Assembly (NCBI GenBank): GCA_965221075.1
Contig: OZ244865.1
Location: 2,790,001-2,854,000 of the forward strand
Direction: 5' to 3'
Length of the DNA stretch: 64,000 bases
Source of the DNA: UBA2970 sp965221075
Lineage (GTDB): Bacteria > Verrucomicrobiota > Verrucomicrobiia > Limisphaerales > AAA164-E04
A program made the translations under genes and the position numbers. The notes beneath the pieces were generated by a model. The model was given only the letters and a program-made list of their open reading frames with translations. It was not told the origin of the DNA and did not search any database. Below, in pieces: positions 11,750-19,598 of this stretch (the first letter of the stretch is position 1; each line of letters begins with the position of its first letter).

Positions 11750-12246
11750 ACGCCTCCAAGGCGCTCGACGCGACCTGGCGCATCAAGCAGCGGAGCGACC
11801 CGGATCTCAAGGGTCTGCGATGGACGCTGCTCAAGAATCCTGTCAGCCGCGGGCCCGCTCAGCAAGCCGACCAAGATGCTCTCCTGGCCAACGTCGTCGG
11901 CAAGCGCACAGCCCGAGCCTGGATGTATCGGGAGCAGCTGCGGGAGATCCTCAACCGCAAGCAGATCCACGTAGTCAGGGTTATGCTCCACCAGTGGTGC
12001 GCCAACGTGAACCGCTCCAAGGTCGAGCCCATGAAGGCCGTCGCCAGGATGATCCGGAAACACATCCATGGAATCGCAGCCTGGGCCAAAACACGTCGCA
12101 GCGACGGCTCCATCAAGGCTCTCAACGGGCTATTCCAGTCCGCCAAGCGCCTCGCCAGAGGCTACCGCTGCTTCAAGACTATCCACACTGTCTTTTTCCT
12201 CATCGCCGGGAAGCTCGACTTCGCCAAGATCAACCTCCATGTCGCT
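11750..12246 (+). pseudogene. ISL3-family transposase, C-terminal remnant
   Basis: About 165 codons match the C-terminal DDE half of ISL3 transposases: ASKALDATWRI, SDPDLKGLRWTLLKNP, HGIAAWAKTRRSDGSIKALN and GLFQSAKRLARGYRCFKTIH, then FFLIAGKLDF. The final acidic residue of the catalytic triad normally falls in the EALNGLF motif. Here the position reads K-ALNGLF, so that Glu appears replaced. The N-terminal two-thirds is missing and the frame has lost its natural stop, running on to 12282. This is a dead insertion sequence at the border of the low-GC OLD gene, and may mark how that gene arrived. Confidence 0.85.
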
Positions 12247-12255
12247 CAACACACA

Positions 12256-12272
12256 CTTTTTTCGGGAGAGCT
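12256..12272 (+). repeat. Right terminal inverted repeat of the ISL3 remnant
   Basis: CTTTTTTCGGGAGAGCT is the reverse complement of an ISL3-type end (GGCTCTTCCCGAAAAA-like) and lies about 10 bases beyond the transposase homology. No matching left end is visible. Confidence 0.55.
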
Positions 12273-12332
12273 TGCCGTTTAAACGAATACGGAACGAGCA
12301 GCTCATCCCCGATTGAGTTCAGAAGAACAAGG

Positions 12333-14264
12333 GTGAGAATATCTTCCGTACATATAAGGAACTTCCGTTCCTTCGATGATGAAACCGTTTACTTTAATGA
12401 TTATGCTTGCTTGGTTGGACCGAATGGTGCCGGAAAGTCAACGGTATTGATGGCATTAAACGTATTCTTTCGAGAAAATGAAAGTATTTCCACAAATCTT
12501 AGTCAACTGCAACTAGAGGACTTTCATTGCAAAAACACCGCTCGCCCAATCGAAATCACCGTTATTTTTGATGACTTGAGTGAAGCTGCCCGAGAAGATT
12601 TTTCAAACTACGTTCGTCAAGGCCAACTTGTTATTAAGGCCGTTGCGAATTATAATCGAGATAGTGGAAGGGCTGAAGTCAAACAGCATGGACAACGCCT
12701 TGGCATAAGAGCGTTTATTCCGTTTTTTGAAGCAGAGTCCAGTCGGGCAAAAGTCATTAAACTAAAGCAGATTTACAATGAGATTCGCAATCGATATACC
12801 GACCTTAGAGAACCGAGCAATAGAGAGAATATGATATCAGCGCTCCGCAAGTACGAGGAAGCACGGCCGGAACAATGCGAACTCATCCCCAGTGAGGATC
12901 AGTTCTACGGTTTTTCCAAGGGAGCCAACCGCCTCGCAAGGCACGTCCAATGGGTATATGTTCCCGCTGTTAAAGATGCGTCTTCGGAGCAAGCGGAGGC
13001 TCGCAATTCAGCTCTTGGAAGACTTCTCACGCGTACTGTTCGATCAAAAGTTAATTTTGACGAAATAATCCAGACGTTACGAGCGGACGTACAACAAAAA
13101 TATCAAAAATTGCTCGATGATAATCAGAATGTTCTTGATGAGATTTCGACTTCTCTGAAGACGCGGATATCCGAATGGGCACATCCTAAAGCGCATTTGC
13201 GCCTTCAGTGGAAGCAAGATCCTGATAAATCAGTTCGCGTGGAGGAACCTCTGGCGCACATTCTTGCTGGTGAAGGAAAGTTTCAAGGCGAACTTGCAAG
13301 ATTTGGCCACGGATTTCAGCGGTCTTACTTGTTAGCATTGTTGCAGGAGCTGTCCGGAACCGACGATACATCCGGCCCTACACTTATTCTCGCCTGCGAA
13401 GAACCTGAACTGTACCAGCATCCACCACAAGCCCGGCATCTTGCTACAGTCTTGAATTCTCTTAGTCAATGCAACGCTCAAGTCATTATATCGACGCACG
13501 ATCCACGTTTCGTTTCGAGTCAAAGATTTGAAGACGTTCGCATGGTGCGCAAGCATCCCAAAAACCAAAATTCTGCGGTGTCTCAGGTGACACTGGATGA
13601 AATTGCACAGGCCATTGCTAACGCAACGGAAAAGCCACCGGCTATGCCAAAGGGAATTCTGTTAAGGATACACCAAGCTTTGCAGCTTGATCTCAGCGAG
13701 ATGTTCTTTACCAGCAATTTGATTCTCGTTGAAGGCCTGGAGGATGTCGCCTATCTCATGTCTTGCATTCAACTTATGGATAAAATGGATGCATTTCAAC
13801 GACTGGGTTGCCATATCGTACCGGCAAATGGCAAGAGTCAGCTTCTTCAACCGCTTGTGATTGCAAGAAAAATGGGAATTTCCACCTATGTAGTCTTCGA
13901 TGCGGATGCAGATAAGCCTGACATGAATGGAAGCAAGGCGAAGCACGAGAGGGATAATCGTGCGCTTTTAAAACTGCTTGATAGTTCGGCCAATGAGGTG
14001 GCGCCCGCCGAAACCAAACACGGACGTGGTTTTACGATGTGGCATTCGGATATTGAATCAGTAGTCAAGACGGATGTCGGAGAAGATCGATGGACGGCTT
14101 GTCGGCAGCAAGCTGACGAAGAATACGGACATGTAGGGCATGTAAGGAAGCATTCGCTCCACATCGGAGCAAGCCTTGCCTTTGCTTGGCAGTACGGGAA
14201 TAAGCCGGCTGGTCTTTTGAGGGTTTGTGAGGCCATTCTCGACCCAACAAGCTATGTACCTTAG
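12333..14264 (+). CDS. OLD-family ATPase/TOPRIM endonuclease
   Basis: This 643-residue protein has an ATP-binding-cassette-type ATPase domain followed by a TOPRIM nuclease domain, the layout of OLD (overcoming lysogenization defect) nucleases. ATPase motifs: FRSFDDETVYFNDYACLVGP then NGAGKST (Walker A, about residues 29-37), GHGFQRSYLLALLQEL (signature region, about 325), LILACEEPELYQHP (Walker B, about 350) and VIISTHDPRF (switch His, about 386). TOPRIM motifs: LILVEGLEDVAYL (Glu, about 465) and VFDADADK (about 522-528). The GTG at 12333 is chosen because homology starts immediately (VRISSVHIRNFRSF) and upstream codons belong to the ISL3 remnant. The gene is far more AT-rich than its flanks (about 45% against 70% G+C), so it is acquired. 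Class 1 OLD proteins are stand-alone phage-defence nucleases; no GajB-like helicase follows, which argues against a Gabija pair. Confidence 0.88.
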   Translation: MRISSVHIRNFRSFDDETVYFNDYACLVGPNGAGKSTVLMALNVFFRENESISTNLSQLQLEDFHCKNTARPIEITVIFDDLSEAAREDFSNYVRQGQLVIKAVANYNRDSGRAEVKQHGQRLGIRAFIPFFEAESSRAKVIKLKQIYNEIRNRYTDLREPSNRENMISALRKYEEARPEQCELIPSEDQFYGFSKGANRLARHVQWVYVPAVKDASSEQAEARNSALGRLLTRTVRSKVNFDEIIQTLRADVQQKYQKLLDDNQNVLDEISTSLKTRISEWAHPKAHLRLQWKQDPDKSVRVEEPLAHILAGEGKFQGELARFGHGFQRSYLLALLQELSGTDDTSGPTLILACEEPELYQHPPQARHLATVLNSLSQCNAQVIISTHDPRFVSSQRFEDVRMVRKHPKNQNSAVSQVTLDEIAQAIANATEKPPAMPKGILLRIHQALQLDLSEMFFTSNLILVEGLEDVAYLMSCIQLMDKMDAFQRLGCHIVPANGKSQLLQPLVIARKMGISTYVVFDADADKPDMNGSKAKHERDNRALLKLLDSSANEVAPAETKHGRGFTMWHSDIESVVKTDVGEDRWTACRQQADEEYGHVGHVRKHSLHIGASLAFAWQYGNKPAGLLRVCEAILDPTSYVP

Positions 14265-14669
14265 CAAGTGTTTTGGTAAGCGTCCAACACGCAAAGTTGG
14301 AAACCGTCGGGGACAGCTTGCCCGAGCGTTCGTGGGCTTCACCGATTCTGATGGCTGCCTTGCACCCTGGCGGAGCCACGCTAAGCGGTGTTACTGAAAT
14401 CGAACCATCGTCTATCTTGAATTCGAGCCGACCCGCATGCACCGGCTATGTGGGGAAGCACTCGGGCAGCTCGCTTCGGCGGATGGGCTTCGAACGCGTA
14501 GTTGGTGTAATGACCGCGCTGGATCTACACGGCAGGATCCGGTATCTGCCCCTGTCCGACCGGTGCAGCATACGTCTGCACGGCCCCGGTCCAAAGCTAT
14601 CATGGATCGACAATCTCGGCCTTGCGGAGACAATCCACCATCATGGCGTGAAATAGCTTGCGGTGCCGG
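14265..14669. other. Island stretch with no recognised gene
   Basis: A 127-codon plus-strand frame (14273-14656) and a 125-codon minus-strand frame (14065-14442, mostly inside the OLD gene) are open here, but neither shows a family I recognise. The composition is intermediate between the OLD gene and the host. It is best read as remnant DNA. Confidence 0.4.
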
Positions 14670-14680
14670 TGTTATTTGCA
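14670..14680 (+). repeat. Left end (TGTTATTTGCA) of the TOPRIM-carrying element, copy 1
   Basis: TGTTATTTGCAGCGATT here is identical to the left end of the intact 452-bp element at 57664, and both are preceded by GCCGG. From this point the sequence stays alignable with that element for about 390 bases. The matching right end is missing, probably lost to the IS21 insertion beyond 15435. Confidence 0.75.
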
Positions 14681-14731
14681 GCGATTGGCCGGTCGGGTTT
14701 TCCAGATTGCTCCGGGGTGACATCCGATCGA

Positions 14732-14743
14732 GGGGGGGGGGGG
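14732..14743 (+). repeat. Run of twelve G
   Basis: Twelve consecutive G occur in the element's non-coding left part. The sister copy at about 57728 has only GAGGAGGGG at the same place, so the tract expanded here. Confidence 0.8.
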
Positions 14744-14848
14744 AGCCATTGGACTTGCAGGAGACGGGCAGCTTCTGCTGCCCGGGGAGATGACATCCTG
14801 GAAGGAAAAGCTGCCTGATCCCGCTTGCGTGGGCGGCAGCCGGGGGAT

Positions 14849-15430
14849 TCAGCTCCGCTTTCGGAAGACATCGTTCCAGTCCTTGGCCCCGACAGGCCTC
14901 AGGTTCCGAACGGCTGGATTGTCCTGCATGAGGCGGGAGGCGCAGCGGTCGCCGCTCTGGTCGGCATCGAAGGCGCAGAGGATCCGCTCGAGGCTCCAGC
15001 ATCCGAGCCAATCGGGGATGCGGTGGGTGGTTCCTGCGGTGGAGACGAATTCGGTTCCGCTGGTCCTGAGCCGGGGATGCATGAGCCATGCGGAAAGGGC
15101 GTCGATGGCGCTCTCGACGAGGATGGCAGCAACGAGCTTGGACGGTCCAACGGCAGCCAGAAGCCGCCGCGGTCCTTGCGCGAGCCACGGGCCATGCCCC
15201 GGTAGCGGGAGCCGTCGGGGCGCACGAGCGTACCGACTATCTCGGCTCCGGTGGGATTGCGCTGGACATCGGTGCACTGGAAGAGGGCGTTGTGGCGGTG
15301 GTCGGTGAGGACCAGTCCCAGCTGGTGGCAGCGGGACAGGAGGTGATCGGGCAGGGAGCGGACCGAGGCCAGGTAGTTCCTGACGACGGGCCACCCGGCC
15401 TCGCTCGCTGGTACGGGGCAGGATCAGCGG
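14849..15430 (-). pseudogene. DUF3991/TOPRIM domain gene, truncated and frameshifted
   Basis: Reading leftward from the IS21 end, one frame gives WPVVRNYLASVRSLPDHLLS, CHQLGLVLTDHRHNALFQC and RPDGSRYRGMARGSRKDRGG followed by FWL, the DUF3991 domain. The frame then shifts by one base near 15155, and continues PSKLVAAILVESAIDALSAW and ILCAFDADQSGDRCASRLMQ to GAKDWNDVFRKRS, a TOPRIM domain (Glu in VESAID, acidic pair in AFDADQ). Such proteins belong to plasmid and mobile-element primase-like families. A single base lost at TTCTGGCTGCCGTTGG would explain the shift. The N-terminus is cut by the IS21 remnant. A shorter, more decayed relative of the same C-terminus lies at 57845-58093. Confidence 0.8.
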
Positions 15431-15434
15431 AACC

Positions 15435-16073
15435 TGTCAATGACATTGGGACACTTGATCCGTCAACTGATTGAGCATTTCCACGCATCGACAGGGTTGT
15501 CGCTGTGCAGGCTGACGACGCAGCTCCCGGCCAGGAGCGAAGGCCCCCGGCCCTCCACTGCAGGGGGAGCTGCCCCCTGCACCCCTGGGTCCGCTTAGGG
15601 CAGGGAAACGATACCAAACATATGGCGCAGCCTGTCTGCGCCTCCGGAGCCGAGCCGCCGACAGGCTGGCCCATCGCCTGAGAGTCCTTGTCCATCCCGC
15701 AGCCCTGGTGGTGGACGAGATCGGCTGCCTGCCCGTGAGCCGGGATGGCGAAGTGCTCTTCTTCCAGCTGATCAAAGCCCGCCACGATCGGGCTTCGACG
15801 ACCCGACCACCTCAGGGTTCGAGGAATGGGGCGTCGTGCTTGGCGACGAGGTGATGGCGTCGGCGATGCTCGATCGCCTGGTGCACCACAGCCACATCGT
15901 CAGCATCCGGGGAAGCAGCTACCGGATGAGGAAGCATCACACCCTGATAGGGAGGGCGCAGGAGAGCAGCGGAGGAGGTACGGGATGAAGCCCTTCGGCC
16001 CGTGGTGGCGCAGCGCAGCGACCCAGGGATGCCAAGACCACCATTATCGGGACATTTTCAATTGATACCGACA
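15435..16073 (+). mobile_element. IS21-family remnant
   Basis: The piece is bounded by TGTC (15435) and GACA (16073). The right end ATCGGGACATTTTCAATTGATACCGACA resembles IS21-type ends. Inside is a broken istB; istA is missing altogether. It abuts the truncated DUF3991/TOPRIM gene, so its insertion or a later deletion removed the front of that gene. Confidence 0.6.
15641..15970 (+). pseudogene. istB: istB, ATPase of IS21, broken
   Basis: IstB is the AAA+ helper ATPase of IS21 transposition. The remnant shows RLAHRLRVLVHPAALVVDEI and GCLPVSRDGEVLFFQLIKAR (Walker B and following helix). After a frameshift near 15800 it continues GFEEWGVVLGDEVMASAMLD and HHSHIVSIRGSSYRMRKH, the conserved C-terminus. 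The Walker A half is absent. The gene cannot make an active protein. Confidence 0.85.
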
Positions 16074-16283
16074 AGGACTGATGCCGGCGGCCTCGAAGGG
16101 TTTGGAGAGGCCCCTGGCGCATGCTCCGCCCGACTTCCGTGCGCTCCGGAGAGCCCTCTGCCGCCCCTCCCTCCGGGGACCGCCGCAGGCGGCGGGGAAC
16201 GGCGCCTCGGCGGCTTCGAAGGACATGCCCCGCCCCCCGGAGCGTCCGGGGCGCGGATCATGGGGAGGGCGTAGCGACAGCCC

Positions 16284-16312
16284 TTGCCCCGGTCCGGCGC
16301 TGGGGCTAGCCT
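16284..16312 (+). promoter_or_regulatory. Candidate promoter of addB-addA
   Basis: TTGCCC (16284-16289), 17 bases, then TAGCCT (16307-16312). The addB ATG is at 16383, leaving a leader of about 60 bases. Confidence 0.55.
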
Positions 16313-16382
16313 TGCGAGCGATGCTCCCCGCCTCGCCAGCCTGCCTGGGCTGCAGGAAGGATCCCCCGCCCCGCTCCGGTCC

Positions 16383-19300
16383 ATGCCCCTGACCCGGGTG
16401 CGCTTCTTCCTGGGTCCCGCCGGAAGCGGCAAGACCCGCCACTGCATCCGCTCCATCCAGGAGGAGCTGGCCTCGGATCCCGACGGGCCGCCGCTCCTCT
16501 GCCTGGCGCCCCAGCAGTCCGTCTTCCAGATCAAGGAGCGCATCCTCAAGGAGCCCGGCGAGCGCCGCGTCCGGGGCTTCACCCGCCTGCAGGTGCTCAG
16601 CTTCGACCAGCTGGCCAGGGAGATCCACAGGGCCTCGGACGACTGCGGAGCGGAGGTCCTCAAGGCCGAGGGCCGCAGCCTGGTCCTCTACTCCCTGCTC
16701 CTGAAGCACGGCAGCCGGTTCGGCTCCCCGGCCGGAAGGGAGCATCTCTTCGCCCTCTCCGCCCGGATGGACCGGCTGCTCCGGGAGCTGGATCCCTACC
16801 GCCGGGAGCTTCAGGAGCTCAGCCGGAGCGCCGCCGGATCCCTGGCCCTCAAGATCGGCGACCTGGAGAGGCTCTCGGGTCTCTACCGCCAGTGGCTGGC
16901 GGACCACCGGTGCCGCGATCCCGAGCTGTTCCTCCCGGAGACCCTCCGGCAGCTGGAATCCCTCTCCCCACAGGAGGGGATCTGGGCCCCCAGCAGGATA
17001 TGGATGGACGGATTCCAGCGGCTCGATCCCCGGGAGCTAGCCCTGCTGATCGGGGTGATGCGCCGCTGCAGGAGCGCCTGGCTGTACTTCTGCCTGGACC
17101 GGGACCGTCCCGGCAGTGAATCAGGAGACCTGCTCGACTTCTGGAGCTGCCTGGACCAGGAGGCCGACGGGTGCCGCCAGGCCATGGAGCTGCACCCCAG
17201 CTTCCTGGTGGAGACGTCGTGCCTGCCCCGCTGCCCGGAAGCCTCCCGCTGGAGGGAGAGCCCCCAGCTGCGGCACCTGGAGCGCCGCTGGACGAGCCCC
17301 GAGCCCTTCCAGGGCGCCCCGGCCGGGCCGCAGATCCGGATCTCCGCCTGTCCGGACCGACACGCCGAGGCCGAGCATGTGGCCCGCTCCATCCTGAGGG
17401 AGGTCCGCCAGGAAGGGATCCGCTTCCGGGACATGGCGGTGATCGTCCGCCGGCTCTCGGACTACTCCTCCGAGATCCGCTCGGTGTTCACGCGGCGCGG
17501 CATCCCCTTCTTCCTGGACCACCGGATCCGGGGACGCCACCACCCCGCGGTCCTGCTCACCCTGGGGGCGCTGAGGATGGCGGTCCATGGCTGGCGCAAC
17601 CGGGACTGGTTCTCCGTGCTCAAGACCGGACTGGCCGGTTCCGACGCCGGGGAAGCCTGCCGGCTCGAGCTGCAGGCCGGGCGCAAGGGCATCGAGGGGA
17701 GGCTCTGGACCAGGAGCGGCATCCACCGGGAGGCGGGCCTGTCCCGGGAGAGGCTGGCCCGCCTGGCCGCCCCCTTCGTGCAGCTGGCCCGAAGCCTCGG
17801 CTGCGGCGGGGACGCCCCCCTGCCCGTGGACGGCGCGGCGATCCGCAAGGGCGTCCGGGAGCTCTGGTCTGCGCTGCGGATCGAGGAGGTCCTGGAGGGA
17901 TGGAGCCGCTCCTCCAGCCAGGCGGCGCACCGGACCCTGTGGGGGGAGCTGGACCAGTGGCTGGCCGGCGTCGAGCAGGCCCTTCCCGGCCGGGACCACA
18001 CCCTCGGGGACCTGCTGGCCCCCCTGGAGGCGGGCCTGGACAGCCTGACCGTCGGAACCATCCCCCAGGGAGCCGACGAAGTGCTGGTCAGCCAGGTGGA
18101 CCGCACCCGCACTCCCGAGATCCGCCAGGCCTTCCTGATGGGAGCCAACTCCTCGGTGTTCCCCGCCCAGCCCGAGGGCGGGTCGCTGCTGGAGGAGTCC
18201 GAGCGGGAGGCGCTGGAGGAGGCGGGCATCCCGGTCTGCCCCAGCACGCGCCGGGGCCTTGCCCAGGAGCAGTACCTGGCCTACATCGCCTGCACCCGCC
18301 CCTCCCGCAGGCTCCATGTGAGCTACGCCCAGCTGGGCGGCGACGGGCAGCCCTTGACCCCTTCCCCGCTGGTGGACCATCTGCAGCACCTCTTCCCCGG
18401 CATCGAAATCGAGAGGATTCCGCCCCTTCCGGCCCCGCCCCCTCCGCCCGATCCCGGACCGGCGGTCCTCTCCCCAGCCCTGGCCCGGCGGCTCTTCCTC
18501 GACCGGCAGCGGCGGCTCCCCACCTCCGTCTCCCGGCTGGAGGAGTACGCCCAGTGCCCCTTCCGCTTCTTCGTCCGCTCCGGACTCGGGATCGAGGAGG
18601 AGCGGCCCCACGATCTCGGCCCGATCGAAGCGGGCACCTTCCACCACCTGGTGCTACAGAGGTTCCACCAGAAGGTGCGGGAGGAGGGAAGGGAGTGGCG
18701 GGATCTCACCCCCGGGGAGGCACGGGATCTGATCGGAAGCCTGGCGGACCGGGAGGCCCGGGAGTACCACGGCCGCATCTTCCGGAAGGATCCCCGCCAG
18801 GCCTTCAACCTGGAGGGGCTCAAGGCGCAGCTCCAGGACTTCGTCCAGGCGCAGGTCGAGTGGATGCGCGAGGGGGGCTACGGCTTCGATCCCGCCGAGG
18901 CCGAGCTGTCCTTCGGGGGAAGAAGGGACGCCCTGGAGGCCCGTCTCCTGGAGCTGGAGGAGGGGGCTGTCCTGGCCCTCTCGGGAAAGCTCGACCGCGT
19001 CGATCTGGGAAGCGGGGGCGCGGCGGTGGTGATCGACTACAAGTCCAGCAGCAGGCAGCCGAGCCGCTCCCGGATCGAGAAGGGGCTCGATCTGCAGCTC
19101 TTCGCCTATCTCGACGTCCTGGAGAGCCACCCCGGCATTCCGGACCGGCTCGGGCTGGACGGCAGTCCCCGGCCCGACGCCGTCTTCCTGGCGCCGCTGC
19201 AGGGCAGGCCCGCCAGGACCCCGGAGGACCGGGATGCCCTCCGGGAGGAGGGCCGGCCCCAGCGGGTGCTCGCCCTCCAGGGCTTCTTCCAGCGGGAGGC

Positions 19301-19598
19301 CCTCTCCCGGCTGGCGGGCCGGCAGCCCGATCCCGGGCCGCCCTGCCTGATCCCCTTCCGCCTGAACCGGGACGGAAGCCTGAACAGGCAGCGGAGCAAC
19401 CACCTCTCCAGGGAGGAGTTCGAGGATCTCGCCGGCCGGACCCGGAGCCATCTCCGGACCATGGGCCTGCGGATCCTCGGGGGCGGCGTCGGGGTGGATC
19501 CCTACGAGCCGGGCTCGTGCCAGTCCTGCGGCTACGCCTCCGTCTGCCGCATCGATCCCCACTCCCACCAGTTCCGCAGGGATCGGGAGGAGCCGTGA
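16383..19598 (+). CDS. addB: AddB-type helicase/nuclease subunit (PD-(D/E)XK, Fe-S)
   Basis: Second subunit of the AddAB complex that unwinds and trims double-strand DNA ends for RecA loading. The 1071 residues include a Walker A GPAGSGKT at residues 11-18, a UvrD-like fold with few conserved helicase motifs, and a C-terminal RecB-type nuclease with VVIDYKSSS (about 882-890). Four cysteines place an iron-sulfur cluster as in AddB: one in EYAQCPFRFF (about 725) and three in CQSCGYASVC (about 1046-1055). The ATG at 16383 (MPLTRVRFF) is preferred over earlier in-frame codons because it puts Walker A at the normal distance. It ends GTGA-overlapped with addA. Confidence 0.9.
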   Translation: MPLTRVRFFLGPAGSGKTRHCIRSIQEELASDPDGPPLLCLAPQQSVFQIKERILKEPGERRVRGFTRLQVLSFDQLAREIHRASDDCGAEVLKAEGRSLVLYSLLLKHGSRFGSPAGREHLFALSARMDRLLRELDPYRRELQELSRSAAGSLALKIGDLERLSGLYRQWLADHRCRDPELFLPETLRQLESLSPQEGIWAPSRIWMDGFQRLDPRELALLIGVMRRCRSAWLYFCLDRDRPGSESGDLLDFWSCLDQEADGCRQAMELHPSFLVETSCLPRCPEASRWRESPQLRHLERRWTSPEPFQGAPAGPQIRISACPDRHAEAEHVARSILREVRQEGIRFRDMAVIVRRLSDYSSEIRSVFTRRGIPFFLDHRIRGRHHPAVLLTLGALRMAVHGWRNRDWFSVLKTGLAGSDAGEACRLELQAGRKGIEGRLWTRSGIHREAGLSRERLARLAAPFVQLARSLGCGGDAPLPVDGAAIRKGVRELWSALRIEEVLEGWSRSSSQAAHRTLWGELDQWLAGVEQALPGRDHTLGDLLAPLEAGLDSLTVGTIPQGADEVLVSQVDRTRTPEIRQAFLMGANSSVFPAQPEGGSLLEESEREALEEAGIPVCPSTRRGLAQEQYLAYIACTRPSRRLHVSYAQLGGDGQPLTPSPLVDHLQHLFPGIEIERIPPLPAPPPPPDPGPAVLSPALARRLFLDRQRRLPTSVSRLEEYAQCPFRFFVRSGLGIEEERPHDLGPIEAGTFHHLVLQRFHQKVREEGREWRDLTPGEARDLIGSLADREAREYHGRIFRKDPRQAFNLEGLKAQLQDFVQAQVEWMREGGYGFDPAEAELSFGGRRDALEARLLELEEGAVLALSGKLDRVDLGSGGAAVVIDYKSSSRQPSRSRIEKGLDLQLFAYLDVLESHPGIPDRLGLDGSPRPDAVFLAPLQGRPARTPEDRDALREEGRPQRVLALQGFFQREALSRLAGRQPDPGPPCLIPFRLNRDGSLNRQRSNHLSREEFEDLAGRTRSHLRTMGLRILGGGVGVDPYEPGSCQSCGYASVCRIDPHSHQFRRDREEP

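Noticed and set aside
12333..14264. A Gabija (GajA-GajB) system
   Set aside because: The nuclease-ATPase is present, but no UvrD-like helicase follows; the next 1.8 kb is pseudogene material. addA further on is a housekeeping AddA with its own partner.
17171..19594. A long plus-strand frame running through addB into addA
   Set aside because: Only the part after 19595 is AddA. The earlier part is proline/glycine-rich shadow of addB in another frame, not a fused protein.
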